Shown here: piece after piece, positions 37,189 through 46,493 of the stretch
How the letters are laid out: every line of letters begins with the position of its first letter
Position numbering within the stretch: the stretch's first letter is position 1
Assembly (NCBI GenBank): GCA_965223245.1
Contig: CBDCVY010000013.1
Coordinates: 2,046,001 to 2,110,000 of the forward strand
Direction: 5' to 3'
Source: CBDCVY01 sp965223245
GTDB taxonomy: Bacteria > Nitrospinota > Nitrospinia > Nitrospinales > Nitrospinaceae
DNA: 64,000 nt
The notes under the pieces: model-generated
What the model saw: only the letters and a program-made list of their open reading frames with translations
The model's database searches: none
Told to the model about the DNA's origin: nothing
Program-made: the position numbers and the translations under genes

Positions 37189-38079
37189 ATGGACAGGGAG
37201 TTTATAGCTATAGATTTTGAAACTGCTAACCCAAACTTAGCCTCCATTTGTCAGGTTGGGATTGCTCACTATAAAGATCGGAAAATATTTGGGGAATTTA
37301 GCTCTTACATTAACCCGAAGGATTATTTTGACCCGCATAATGTTTCAATTCATGGAATTAATAAAGAGACCGTTGCAAACTCTCCTACCTTCCAGGAAAT
37401 TTCTAATCAATTATTTAGTTTTTTAAATAATCGAATTGTAGTTAGCCATACACATTTTGATCGAGTCGCTCTAAACCGAGTATGCAACAAGTTCAATATC
37501 AATTTACCCCAATGCACTTGGCTGGATTCAGCACGGGTTGCGCGTAGAGCATGGTCCAAATTTTCTAAAAAAGGTTATGGTCTTTATAATGTTTGTAAAG
37601 AATTAGGGTATAATTTTAATCACCATGATGCTTTAGAAGATGCGAAAGCAGCAGGGCATATTATTGTAAGTGCTTCAAACGAATGTAATATTGGTATTGA
37701 AGATTGGTTGAAGAAAGTACAACAACCCATTACTCCCAGAAAACCCAAAACAACCATTCGAGTTGAAAAAGAAGGGAATCCTGATGGCCCATTTTTTGGA
37801 GAAGTAATGGTTTTTACTGGAAAACTTGAAAAGCCAAGGCGGGAAGCTGCCGAAATGGCATCAATTATTGGTTTTAAAGTTGACCCAAGGGTAACCAAAA
37901 ATACAACCATGCTGGTAGTTGGGGACCAAGATATTTCAAGGTTAGAAGGCCATGAAAAAAGTTCTAAACATAGAAAAGCCGAGGAATTAATTTTAAAAGG
38001 TAAATCAATTAGAATTCTAGGAGAAACAGACTTTTTAAATTTGGTATCAATAATTAATGACAACCCCAAAAATTTTTAA
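37189..38079 (+). CDS. DEDDh 3'-5' exonuclease fused to BRCT domain
   Basis: A 296-residue protein. The ATG at 37189 starts MDREFIAIDFETANP, which carries the first acidic pair of the exonuclease (Asp9, Glu11). HTHFDRVAL gives the second Asp region, and HHDALEDAKAAG gives the His and last Asp of the DEDDh set. Residues from about 200 form a BRCT domain (FFGEVMVFTGKLEKPRREAAEMASIIGFKVDPRVTKNTTMLVVGD). Such DnaQ-like/BRCT fusions are thought to act on DNA ends or in repair. It is AT-rich like the divergent ATPase. Confidence 0.9.
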   Translation: MDREFIAIDFETANPNLASICQVGIAHYKDRKIFGEFSSYINPKDYFDPHNVSIHGINKETVANSPTFQEISNQLFSFLNNRIVVSHTHFDRVALNRVCNKFNINLPQCTWLDSARVARRAWSKFSKKGYGLYNVCKELGYNFNHHDALEDAKAAGHIIVSASNECNIGIEDWLKKVQQPITPRKPKTTIRVEKEGNPDGPFFGEVMVFTGKLEKPRREAAEMASIIGFKVDPRVTKNTTMLVVGDQDISRLEGHEKSSKHRKAEELILKGKSIRILGETDFLNLVSIINDNPKNF

Positions 38080-38160
38080 ATACCTATCTTCCTTCTTTTT
38101 TACCCAATCAAACAAAATGGATTTCGAGGTGGTTGGTGTCGGGGTTGGAGAAGGATTCGG

Positions 38161-38475
38161 TTACTTTGCGGGACTTAACTTTTCCGGTGTGAGGCGGTAG
38201 CCCAGGGCATGCATGATGGCGTTGATATTTTCGAGTCGCGGGTTTCCCTCGGGAGATAACGCCTTTTGCAATCCCTTTCGCGTCATGCCCGTTTCTTCGG
38301 CCAATGCAGACACTCCCTTCACGCGGGCCAATACTCGTAACGAAGAAAGCAACGCCCCTGTATCTCCGTCTTCAGCATATTCATCAAAAATAATTTTGAG
38401 GTAATCGTCGATTTCCTCGGGATGCTTGCGAAAATAATCTTCTTCATATTCATCAAAGTTTTGTAATTTACGCAT
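38161..38475 (-). CDS. Antitoxin, HigA-type / addiction module antidote
   Basis: A 104-residue XRE-type protein. YEEDYFRKHPEEIDDYLKIIFDEYAEDGDTGALLSSLRVLARVKGVSALAEETGMTRKGLQKALSPEGNPRLENINAIMHALGYRL matches the addiction-module antidote family that pairs with RelE-like killers. It overlaps the toxin gene by eight bases and is transcribed after it, as in HigBA-type systems. It should bind the operator at 38824-38846. Confidence 0.88.
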   Translation of the reverse strand: MRKLQNFDEYEEDYFRKHPEEIDDYLKIIFDEYAEDGDTGALLSSLRVLARVKGVSALAEETGMTRKGLQKALSPEGNPRLENINAIMHALGYRLTPEKLSPAK

Positions 38476-38806
38476 GGCTTTGGTACTCCTTCCAATAGGC
38501 TTTCGCCTTCCCTATATCCTTTTCCTGACTGCTCTTATCACCACCTGTAAGTAAAATAACGATGTCGTTATTTTCTTCTCCAAAATAAACACGATAACCC
38601 GGTCCAAAAAATAAACGCAGTTCGCTCACTCCCTCACCCACCGGTTCGCAATCTCCATAATTGCCTTGAGCCAGTCGTTTGATGCGCGCCAGAATCCGCT
38701 TACGGCCCATGACATCCCGCAACCCTTCGATCCAATCGGCAAACGGTTGATACCCCTCCGCATCTTCATACAACTTCACATTCTTTGGTCGCGCTTCCCC
38801 AGCCAC
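38468..38806 (-). CDS. RelE/HigB-family toxin (addiction module killer)
   Basis: A 112-residue toxin of the RelE-fold killer family: GYQPFADWIEGLRDVMGRKRILARIKRLAQGNYGDCEPVGEGVSELRLFFGPGYRVYFGE, followed by ILLTGGDKSSQEKDIGKAKAYWKEY. Members inhibit growth, usually by mRNA cleavage at the ribosome. The toxin gene precedes the antitoxin gene. A clear promoter with an operator lies 17 bp upstream of the ATG. Confidence 0.9.
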   Translation of the reverse strand: MAGEARPKNVKLYEDAEGYQPFADWIEGLRDVMGRKRILARIKRLAQGNYGDCEPVGEGVSELRLFFGPGYRVYFGEENNDIVILLTGGDKSSQEKDIGKAKAYWKEYQSHA

Positions 38807-38823
38807 AGCGTTCCTTTGCTTTA

Positions 38824-38852
38824 ATTATAGCAAAGCGTACTATAATTCGCAA
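38824..38852 (-). promoter_or_regulatory. Promoter and operator of toxin-antitoxin operon
   Basis: On the minus strand, TTGCGA (38852-38847) and TATAAT (38829-38824) are exactly 17 bp apart. The inverted repeat ATTATAG-N9-CTATAAT (38824-38846) covers the -10 and spacer, where an antitoxin repressor would bind. Confidence 0.7.
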
Positions 38853-38861
38853 ACTCTCTTT

Positions 38862-40193
38862 TTGCAAGTTTTTTTGATTATTTTTAAGATGAAGGGTCAG
38901 CAATTCTCATTCTACACAAAATGGATTTCGAGGGGGGTGGTGTCGGGGTCGTTGAAGTCCATGGCGATACCCTCTCCGCGGACCCCAGGGCCGGCCCTCG
39001 GTAGGCTAACGCCTGCAGGTAAATTTTATTTGCGATGTGTTTACCTGCTTACGGTATCCCTAGAAATTTCCCAATAACTTTTCTTCTCATTTTCTGCTAC
39101 TCAACACTAAACCCCTGAATGTGAATCACCCTATCCCTCTTTAGGAAAGAGGGGATACATCTACTCTCATTTTTTAATTTTGCTTCTAAAGACAAACTCA
39201 ACTTGTGAAAAGGTTCTGGGAATTCTGTACTTGCCACCGATCATCGAATATTAATGTTCCTACTAGGCGGGGCCTGGTTGCCTCCACGGCGAGTGGCAGC
39301 GTGACGCTGCACTCAACACTAAACCCCCAAGTGGTCAATCACCCCAGCCCTCTTTAAAAAGAGGGAGCACATCTCCTTCCGCTTTTTTATTTGTTTCTGA
39401 AGATAAGCTTTACGTTAAAAAAATTTCTGTGGATTCGGATTGCACAGAAACTCATCGAAAATTAATGTTCCTTCCGGGCGTGGCCCGGAAACCCCTGAAT
39501 GTGAATCACCCCACCAGGCAACGCCTGGGGGAAGCATAAATATCCTAAGGTTCTATTCAGTTCGTCTATCCATCAACTTCAGAATATCCTTTTTGCCTCC
39601 AACCGCTAGGTTGGAAAAGAGGGAATACATCCGCTTCTCTTTTGCAATTTCTTCTAAAGGCGAACTCAACTTTTTGAAAAGGTTCAATCCAGTTTTCGCC
39701 ACCGATCATCGCAAATTAATTCTGCCGCCACGGCGAGTGGAAAAATCCCCCTGGCCCCCTTCACAAAGGGGGAATGCATGGGATTCCACTTTCATATTTT
39801 ATTGTGTCTCATTCGTAAATTTGCTGTTACGCAAAGGTCTCCTTTAAAAAGAGGAGGCACATTGTTATCCGCTCGTAAAATTTTTTCTAATAGGCAAACT
39901 TTACTCGTGAATAGTTTTTGTGAATTTGGCGTCATCACCGATCATGGCAAATAAATTCTGGGTGCAGCGTCACGCTGCCATCGAATATTAATGTTCTCAC
40001 CAGGTGGGGCCTGGTTGCCTCCAACCGCAAGATTTAAAAATAGGGACACATCCGCTTCCATTTTAGTTAAATTATTTAACGATTTAATTGGTACTCTATA
40101 TCCCCTTCCCGCTTAACCCTAATTCACTATTGATTCGGATTAAGGACAGTGATAGCATTTCGCTTGTCCGAAATATTTATTTAGGAGGTTGAG
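38862..40193. repeat. Array of composite intergenic repeats
   Basis: No gene. At least four diverged copies of one module (about 200-250 bp) are seen: the CTAAAG...AAAGGTTCTG...GATCATCG core at about 39180-39250, 39390-39465, 39650-39720 and 39880-39950. Hairpins: 39284-39296 (CCAC), 39296-39310 (GCAGCG, TGA), 39474-39488 (CCGGGC, GTG), 39514-39528 (CCAGGC, AAC), 39599-39614 (CCAACC, GCTA) and 39964-39978 (GCAGCG, TCA). The segment at 39231-39390 recurs at 41766-41980 with an extra 80 bp. Confidence 0.75.
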
Positions 40194-40907
40194 ATGAGAA
40201 CTAAACCTATTCTATTTATAGCGATATTTTTACCTTTTTTAATATTCAGTTTTCCAATGGTTGGATTCAGTGAGATCAATACGCCGCCAATAATGAGTGG
40301 GGTAGATATGTTAGGATCAGACTATCGAAACCAACAAGTGGGCGGCAACAATCCTAATACTTGCTTCAATATGTGCAAGAGAGACTCTAAGTGTTTGGCA
40401 TGGACCCATGTGAAGCCAAATATCCAGGGCCCCAAATCGGTATGTTGGTTTAAAAATGTTATTCCCAAACCCAAAACTAATAATTGTTGCACCTCGGGGT
40501 GGATCAACCCACTCTACAACTTTCAGGCTTGTCGAAGTATAGGAAACACCACCGGCTCCAGGCCGGCAACCTGTATTGGTGAGGGTGGAAGAAATTTTGG
40601 AAAGGCTGGAAAAACTTTCAAGAAAGGCGACAGGGTGATGCTTCTTACCAATTTCAAAAGACTCCCTAAAGGCCAAAAAAAGCTGGTCTTTGTTTATCAA
40701 AAGAAAAAAAATGGGAAATTTGTAAACTTTTCCAATAATAAAAAAACGGTCAAATTCAATAATAATGGCAGAAGCTGGTCTCAATGGATGGGTGCTCATT
40801 TTACAAAAAGTGGTTCCTACCGTGTCCGGGTGGCTTTGGAAGGAAACGGTTTGCTGGGTCAAGTTTTAGGAAGTACTACCTATTGTGTGGATTGCACCCT
40901 GGAATAG
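40194..40907 (+). CDS. Secreted PAN/Apple-domain protein
   Basis: A 237-residue protein with a signal peptide (to about 27, ending MVGFSE). The PAN/Apple-like domain has regular cysteines: DMLGSDYRNQQVGGNNPNTCFNMCKRDSKCLAWTHV, CWFKN, NNCCTSGW. A second C-terminal domain (KKLVFVYQKKKNGKFVNFSNNKKTVKFNN...CVDC) may be Ig-like. PAN domains mediate protein or carbohydrate binding. TTAGGAGG precedes the ATG and a terminator follows at 40983-41019, so this is a single-gene unit. Confidence 0.8.
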   Translation: MRTKPILFIAIFLPFLIFSFPMVGFSEINTPPIMSGVDMLGSDYRNQQVGGNNPNTCFNMCKRDSKCLAWTHVKPNIQGPKSVCWFKNVIPKPKTNNCCTSGWINPLYNFQACRSIGNTTGSRPATCIGEGGRNFGKAGKTFKKGDRVMLLTNFKRLPKGQKKLVFVYQKKKNGKFVNFSNNKKTVKFNNNGRSWSQWMGAHFTKSGSYRVRVALEGNGLLGQVLGSTTYCVDCTLE

Positions 40908-40982
40908 GTTTTGATCCCAATTAACTGTTGAGTTTGGATTGCCGGATCCTGATTCGAAATTACCAAACGCTGGCTTTTAAAG

Positions 40983-41019
40983 AAAGGCATCGGGAAGAAT
41001 TTCTCCTGTTGCCTTTTTT
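40983..41019 (+). terminator. Intrinsic terminator after PAN-domain gene
   Basis: AAAGGCA (40983-40989) pairs with TGCCTTT (41010-41016), followed by T-rich sequence, about 75 bp after the stop codon. Confidence 0.6.
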
Positions 41020-41078
41020 ATTGGGTGTTCCAGCGAGGTAAAAATTATCCCAAGCCGCAACGTGATGCGGAGAGGTCA

Positions 41079-41690
41079 TCAAACAGGTTTTCCGGAGAGG
41101 TATAGATCTACTGATCCCAGAGGGTTTTTCACGGGTAGAGCGTCCTTGCCTACTTTCGTTGGTCCGGGTGTGAAGTTGCAGGGATAAATTTCGACATTCA
41201 CCTTCATTTCCTGTCCCATCACGGAGTCCAACAGCTCTCTGGCCGCGTAACGAATATCCAGATCAAGCGGAAGTGTCGTTCTGGTTTTGGGTGGGAAGTT
41301 CAATCGGTATTCAAAAGCATCCAGAAACGGGTTGGACCAATCCAATAGCTCGTAAGGTTTGCCCAGAGTGTGCACTGTCGCTAAGGCTTCGTCGGATTGT
41401 GTTTTGATGAGTCCGCACAAGGTGGAATAATTGAACATGTGCAGATCAATATTGGCTTTATTCGATACCACCAGATGGCCGATTTGAGTTCTAAGACGTT
41501 TGTCGTATTTTACCGAATCATGAAATTTAAAATAGACTTCGTGCCTGTCGTTATCCGCCACCATTTGAGTCAACTGGAACCGGAAGGCGTTTTCGTAATC
41601 GGAGTCCGGGCTCATGGAGCACGATGTTAGCATCAGGCAGATTCCAAATCGTCCAACCGCTTTCAGGAATTGTGAAAATTTTCGATTCAT
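41079..41690 (-). CDS. Predicted lipoprotein, function unknown
   Basis: A 203-residue protein starting MNRKFSQFLKAVGRFGICLMLTSC, with lipobox LTSC; a Met five codons upstream is the alternative. The mature part (YENAFRFQLTQMVADNDRHEVYFKFHDSVKYDKRLRTQI and later LPLDLDIRYAARELLDSVMGQEMKVNVEIYPC) suggests a beta-rich periplasmic domain. I recognise no family. Its promoter region merges into a repeat block starting near 41748. Confidence 0.6.
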   Translation of the reverse strand: MNRKFSQFLKAVGRFGICLMLTSCSMSPDSDYENAFRFQLTQMVADNDRHEVYFKFHDSVKYDKRLRTQIGHLVVSNKANIDLHMFNYSTLCGLIKTQSDEALATVHTLGKPYELLDWSNPFLDAFEYRLNFPPKTRTTLPLDLDIRYAARELLDSVMGQEMKVNVEIYPCNFTPGPTKVGKDALPVKNPLGSVDLYLSGKPV

Positions 41691-42297
41691 TATCGTAAAA
41701 GGCATCGCTGTTTTTGATCTTTTCAGTATAGAGACTCAAAGGTATGGGTTCAATGAATTCTGCGCACGCCACCGATCATCGAATATTAATGTTCCTACCA
41801 GGCGGGGCCTGGTTGCCTCCACGGCGAGTGGCAGCGTGACGCTGCACTCCACATTTATTCTTCGATGTGGTTTCTTGCAAACAGGACGCTCAGGATCATT
41901 TCTTTAGGTTTTCTTCCACTGAACACTAAACCCCCAAGTGGTCAATCACCCCAGCCCTCTTTAAAAAGAGGGAGCACACCGACCCTCGTTCTAACAATAT
42001 CTTCTAAAGACTAACTCAACATATGTAAAGTATCTGTTGATTCTGCATTCACACTCACTCATCGAATATTTATGTTCCAACCAGTCGGGGACTGGTTCCC
42101 TCCGGGCGTGGCCCGGAAATCCCCCTGGCCCCCTTCACAAAGGGGGAATACATCAACGTTCTATTAACATTTTTTTCTAAAGAACCAGCGTTATATATAG
42201 AACAAACTCAACTTAGGGAAAGGTTCTAATGCTTCTATTTGCAAGTAAACACATCGGAAATGAATTTCCCCGTCGGCCGGGGGCCGGGGCTCGCCAG
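41691..42297. repeat. Repeat-rich intergenic block
   Basis: Hairpins: 41797-41813 (ACCAGGC, GGG loop), 41819-41831 (CCAC), 41831-41845 (GCAGCG, TGA), 42079-42097 (AACCAGTC, GGG), 42102-42116 (CCGGGC, GTG) and 42274-42286 (CGGCC, GGG). CCCTCTTTAAAAAGAGGG palindrome at about 41955. The CCCCCTGGCCCCCTTC element is at 42120-42150. Confidence 0.75.
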
Positions 42298-42912
42298 TTA
42301 TGATTGATTCAGCGTTTGCAGGAAGGTCGCGATTTCCAGACTGAGGTCGGTGAGAGTCTGGTTCATGGCGGCCACAAGGCCTTCAAAGTCAGCGGAAGGA
42401 ACCGGTTGGCGAAAGTTGGATTTTTTCATGACAAGGGTATCCTTACCGTTATTGGTGAGCACCGTCCACCTGGCTTTCAAAACACTTCCCTTCCCTATCT
42501 TCCCAACGAATTCGGTGACCTCGACTATGACCTGATAGTCGATGGGCGTCGAACCTCTCCACGGAAAAATGGAAATCCGATCGGTTTTCATCAGTTCAGA
42601 AAGGTTTTCAGCCAATACTCTTGAAAAATTAGCCTCCAGCGGCTCCGCCCATTGGTGAAACTCAGATAAATCAACATTATTCTGGTTGTTGCGCGTTACA
42701 ATTTGCGGGCGGTTGAGGTGTTCGGGAAGCTCCACGGGACCAATTCCCAACGCCAGGTCCGATTGAGGAATCGCGGTGAGGGCATCGGCATTGCTGCCAA
42801 TTTCCAGAGGTGACAACACGTAAAATTTTGCAGGAACTGATGAAGAACCTCCACATCCCGAAAGGAACAACAACATAACGGAAAGAACTAGAGCGAACCA
42901 ACGAAACATCAT
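42298..42912 (-). CDS. PqiC-like ABC transport auxiliary lipoprotein
   Basis: A 204-residue lipoprotein (lipobox LSGC at about 17-20). The domain KFYVLSPLE, LALGIGPVELPEHLNRPQIVTR, FHQWAEPLEANFSRVLAENLSELMKTDRISIFPW is the PqiC-type family (DUF330) that works with MCE proteins in lipid transport between membranes. It is the last gene of the operon, after the MCE gene by five bases. Confidence 0.88.
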   Translation of the reverse strand: MMFRWFALVLSVMLLFLSGCGGSSSVPAKFYVLSPLEIGSNADALTAIPQSDLALGIGPVELPEHLNRPQIVTRNNQNNVDLSEFHQWAEPLEANFSRVLAENLSELMKTDRISIFPWRGSTPIDYQVIVEVTEFVGKIGKGSVLKARWTVLTNNGKDTLVMKKSNFRQPVPSADFEGLVAAMNQTLTDLSLEIATFLQTLNQS

Positions 42913-42917
42913 AAAAC

Positions 42918-44030
42918 CTATCTCCTTTTGGGTGCGCCGGACTTGCCGTATAGCAAAGCATCCGGATGCCGGGCGAGGTAATCGGACAATATACGAATGG
43001 ATCGGGCGGCTGTAGACAGCTCTTTGAGAGCATTGTCGAGTTCAAAGCGCAGGGTCGAGTCGGTATCGACAGCTTCCTCAACAATCTTGAGCGTTTTCTT
43101 TCCTCCGTCCACAGCTTCCTTCGTAGACTTCAGCGTTCCCGAAAGCTGGGTGGCGAGAGGGTCCACCTTATCGTTTATGTTTTGAGCCAGAGTGCGGGCC
43201 TCTCTCATAGCCTCGGAAAACTCCTGTTCCATTTCAGAGAGTGACTGTTTACCCTGTTTGAGATCCTCTTTAACCGCCTTCAGGGTTCCATTCATTTCCG
43301 TGGTCACCGCAGTAATATTAGCTAAAATCGGCGAAGCTTGATCGCTGATTTTTTTCACCAGGTCGCGTGTCTCCTTCAAACTGTCGCGTGCCAAAACGAT
43401 AGCTTCCTTCAGTTCACCCGTACCCACTATACTATCCATCGACTGCACCGTACTATCTATCGACTGCACCATGCGCAGGGTGGCTGTGACCAGATCGTTG
43501 AGAGGCAGTTTTTCGAGTCGCTCTCCCAGTTCCTGGATTTTAGAAGGAATCGTGGGAAACTCCGGCACGCCTTCATAGGCCCCCACCAGGTTAACCGGGG
43601 CGTCGGGGTAAAAATCATACTCCACCGCAAGCTGACCCGTCACAAAACTTTGGGTCACAAGTTGAGCCCGAAGCCCCCGCTCAATCAACTTATAAGCAAA
43701 ATCATCGTCCTTGTCAAAGTCCACCTTCCCGCCGTTCACCAGGGTAATTCGGTTCGCTTCTATTTGAACGATCACCGGCGTTCGCACATCAACCTCCTCG
43801 TAGTTCACCTGCATCAGAATATCTACAACTGAGCCAATCTGGACTCCCCGAAAGTTGACCGGTGCCCCCACATGCAAACCCGCAACCGAACTATCGAAAA
43901 ACATCACCCATTTTTTTGTTTTTGTAAAAAACTTTCCTTTGGAAAAAAAGATCAGACCAAATACCATCAGCAGGATGGCGCCCACGACGAATCCTCCAAT
44001 CAATGTCGGACTGGTTTTCTTAGCTTTCAC
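42918..44030 (-). CDS. mlaD: MCE-domain lipid transport protein (MlaD/PqiB-like)
   Basis: A 370-residue protein with one N-terminal membrane helix (GGFVVGAILLMVFGLIFF), an MCE domain at about 35-120 (KWVMFFDSSVAGLHVGAPVNFRGVQIGSVVDI) and a long helical C-terminus that likely forms a coiled coil or a tunnel extension in the periplasm. It would sit between the permease and the outer membrane and carry phospholipids. It overlaps the ATPase gene by four bases. The length exceeds classical MlaD, closer to a YebT/PqiB-like or cyanobacterial form. Confidence 0.9.
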   Translation of the reverse strand: MKAKKTSPTLIGGFVVGAILLMVFGLIFFSKGKFFTKTKKWVMFFDSSVAGLHVGAPVNFRGVQIGSVVDILMQVNYEEVDVRTPVIVQIEANRITLVNGGKVDFDKDDDFAYKLIERGLRAQLVTQSFVTGQLAVEYDFYPDAPVNLVGAYEGVPEFPTIPSKIQELGERLEKLPLNDLVTATLRMVQSIDSTVQSMDSIVGTGELKEAIVLARDSLKETRDLVKKISDQASPILANITAVTTEMNGTLKAVKEDLKQGKQSLSEMEQEFSEAMREARTLAQNINDKVDPLATQLSGTLKSTKEAVDGGKKTLKIVEEAVDTDSTLRFELDNALKELSTAARSIRILSDYLARHPDALLYGKSGAPKRR

Positions 44031-44815
44031 CGCGCCTCCAGAGTGGGAGCATTCCGGGTTAAGAAATTCCGAACCTTCGGCTCTGTGGATTCCGCTAAAA
44101 GTTTTTTGGGGTTCCCTTGGGCAATCATGGTTTTGGTTTCCGCATCCAGGAAGACGGAATCGTCTCCAATCGCGAAAATACTTTGCAATTCGTGAGTGAC
44201 CACAACCACGGTTGTTCCCAAACTGGACTTAAGTTCCACAATCAGGTCGTCCAAAAGGCGGGCACTGATGGGGTCCAGCCCCGCAGAAGGTTCGTCAAAA
44301 AACAAAAGCTCGGGGTCCAGGGCCATCGCCCGTGCCAGGCCGGCCCGCTTCTGCATTCCCCCGCTGATTTCAGAGGGATAAAAATCTTCAAATCCTTTAA
44401 GCCCGACCAGAGACAGTTTGAGTATAGCCACCTCGCGAATCTGCGAGGGCGTGAGGTCTGTAAACTCGGAAAGCGGCAAAGCCACATTTTCCGCCAGCGT
44501 CATAGAACTCCATAGTGCTCCCGCTTGATAAAGCACACCAAACCGACGCATCATCCGCTCCTGTTCCCATGGCTCGGCTTCCCAAAAGTTTTCCCCGTTA
44601 TAAAAAATCTCTCCCTGGCCCGGTTCAATCAGACCCACCAGGTGTCGGAGCAAAGTACTTTTGCCACAGCCGCTGCCTCCCATAATAATGAACACCTCAC
44701 CCCGCTTGACAGTGAAATTGAGATTGCGTTGGATAACAAAATCCCCATAGGCCATATCCAGCTGCTCTACGCGAATGTGATTCTCTGTTTCAGTTATTGT
44801 GGTATCGATTTCCAT
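44027..44815 (-). CDS. mlaF: ABC transporter ATP-binding protein (MlaF-like)
   Basis: A 262-residue ATPase. Walker A GGSGCGKST is near 46-54, the signature is SGGMQKRAGLARAMAL, and Walker B is LLFFDEPSAGLDP. GGMQKR and the SAGLDPIS stretch are characteristic of MlaF. It drives lipid transport with the permease encoded two bases upstream and the MCE protein downstream. Confidence 0.93.
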   Translation of the reverse strand: MEIDTTITETENHIRVEQLDMAYGDFVIQRNLNFTVKRGEVFIIMGGSGCGKSTLLRHLVGLIEPGQGEIFYNGENFWEAEPWEQERMMRRFGVLYQAGALWSSMTLAENVALPLSEFTDLTPSQIREVAILKLSLVGLKGFEDFYPSEISGGMQKRAGLARAMALDPELLFFDEPSAGLDPISARLLDDLIVELKSSLGTTVVVVTHELQSIFAIGDDSVFLDAETKTMIAQGNPKKLLAESTEPKVRNFLTRNAPTLEAR

Positions 44816-44817
44816 TT

Positions 44818-45966
44818 TTAAAAATCCAGAACATTGAATATAACCGTAAACACGGATGTAGCGATTACAATAAATACGATTCCCGTCACCACCGCAGAGG
44901 TGGCGGCGTTGCCTACAGCGGCAGAACTTTTACCGCACTGCATCCCGCGGATGCATCCGGATACGGCCACCAGCACTCCAAAGGCAGCGCTTTGGATGAT
45001 GCCGGAAAGAAAATCATTCATACTGATAGCGTTTTTGGTCTGAATGAAATACTCCATTGGTGAAATGTCGAGCATACTCCATGCTACAAAACCTCCACCC
45101 AGGATTCCCAGAAAATCCGCGTACAGGCACAACAACGGCATCATCAACATCAGCGCCAGCAAACGCGGCAGCACTAGAAATTCCATCGGGGAAATACCCA
45201 TAGTGGTGAGAGCGTCCATCTCCTCATTCACCCGCATGGTACCCAGCTGTGCGGCAAACGCCGCCCCGGTACGACCCGCCATGATGATTCCGGCCATCAT
45301 GGCTCCCATCACACGCACCATACCCAAACCCACAAGGTTGGCCAAATAAATCTCCGCACCAAACTGCTGAAGTTGCACCGCCCCCACAAATGCTAAAGTG
45401 GACCCGACTAAAACGCTGATAAGTGATACGATAGGAAGCGCCTGCGCACCGCATTCATAAAGAACCAGGAATAAATCTTTTTTCTGAAACCGGGCTTTCC
45501 CCTGAAGGAGCTTGAGGAAGGCCAAAAAAGCCTGACCAATGAATTCGAGCATCTCCCCGGTCGTACGGATGATATTGCAAGTGCCCATACCAATGCGACT
45601 GAGCAAAGGGTCCGGCGAATCCACAAGTTCGCTTTCGATACGTTTTGGCACCGCATGCGCTAATTCGAAAAGACGGCGCACGCCTTGAGGCAAACCGGCA
45701 AAATCCAGCTGGACCTTCCGGGAATGGCAATAAGCTTCAATATGGTTCAGGAATGTCAATAGGCCTGTATCCCAGGACTCTAACGCACTTGTGTCGAAAA
45801 CCACACGCTTCGCAGTTGGCCAATTTAAAAACTGGTTTTTTATTTCCGCAATGGAAGGCAGATTATCCGCCAGCTTCCAACTACCGGACAGTTCCAAACA
45901 CAAAGACTCGGCAGCGGTGGGGGTCATTTTTAAATTCCAGGATTGCGTTTGCGACAATGGGGCCAC
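44818..45966 (-). CDS. mlaE: MlaE-type permease with N-terminal STAS domain
   Basis: A 382-residue permease. Residues 1-115 form a STAS-like domain (AKRVVFDTSALESWDTGLLTFLNHIEAYCHSRKVQLDFAGLP), fused to an MlaE permease (LNRVGALAL-type region: PIVSLISVLVGSTLAFVGAVQLQQFGAEIYLANLVGLGMVRVMGAMMAGIIMAGRTGAAFAAQLGTMRVNEEMDAL). In E. coli the STAS function is a separate MlaB protein. I keep the GTG start (45966) because GAGG precedes it; the ATG at 45927 has no ribosome site. It is the first gene of the operon. Confidence 0.92.
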   Translation of the reverse strand: MAPLSQTQSWNLKMTPTAAESLCLELSGSWKLADNLPSIAEIKNQFLNWPTAKRVVFDTSALESWDTGLLTFLNHIEAYCHSRKVQLDFAGLPQGVRRLFELAHAVPKRIESELVDSPDPLLSRIGMGTCNIIRTTGEMLEFIGQAFLAFLKLLQGKARFQKKDLFLVLYECGAQALPIVSLISVLVGSTLAFVGAVQLQQFGAEIYLANLVGLGMVRVMGAMMAGIIMAGRTGAAFAAQLGTMRVNEEMDALTTMGISPMEFLVLPRLLALMLMMPLLCLYADFLGILGGGFVAWSMLDISPMEYFIQTKNAISMNDFLSGIIQSAAFGVLVAVSGCIRGMQCGKSSAAVGNAATSAVVTGIVFIVIATSVFTVIFNVLDF

Positions 45967-46142
45967 GCCTACCTCTTCATTGGAGAAAAAAACCGGTGGT
46001 CTTCGTTTTTCAAAACCTGCGCTATAAGAATGGAGATGACATTCTCCGCATGATATATAAAAAAATAAGGGAAATCAATATACTCCCAACGGTCCCAAGT
46101 CCACCCTGTAAGTTTTTTTACTTCAATCAAAACCCCTGAAGG
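45967..46142. other. Upstream region of Mla-like operon
   Basis: Short AT-mixed gap before the direct repeat; no gene. Confidence 0.4.
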
Positions 46143-46430
46143 TAAAATCCCCCTAGCCCCCTTCACAAAGGGGGAATACATCGCCCTTCCCTTTTACATT
46201 TTTTTCTAAAGGCAAGTTTTACTTACGAAAATTTCTGAGAATTCTGCATTCGCGGCCAATCATCGCAAATTAATCCTGCCTCCACGGCGAGTGGCAGCGT
46301 GACGCTGTGGCCCCCGGCCGCTGGGAGCATTCATCTTCGATGTGTTTTCTTGCAAACAGGACGCTCAGAATCATTTCTTTTCGTTTAGTCAAAACCCCAA
46401 GCGGTCAATCACCCCAGCCCTCTTTAAAAA
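46143..46430. repeat. Long direct repeat, left copy, flanking DUF559 gene
   Basis: About 288 bp nearly identical to 47015-47302 (constant offset 872 bp). Starts at TAAAATCCCCCTAGCCCCC, contains the hairpin CCAC/GTGG (46282-46294), the CAGCGTGACGCTG palindrome, and ends at the CCAGCCCTCTTTAAAAA palindrome half. Few substitutions distinguish the copies. Confidence 0.9.
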
Positions 46431-46493
46431 GGAGACCTTTGCGTAACAACAAATTTATGAATGAAACATAATAAATACGAAATTGGAGATCCA

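Noticed and set aside
39440..39847. Plus-strand ORF of 135 codons.
   Set aside because: It is made of the intergenic repeat modules and is not conserved between repeat copies.
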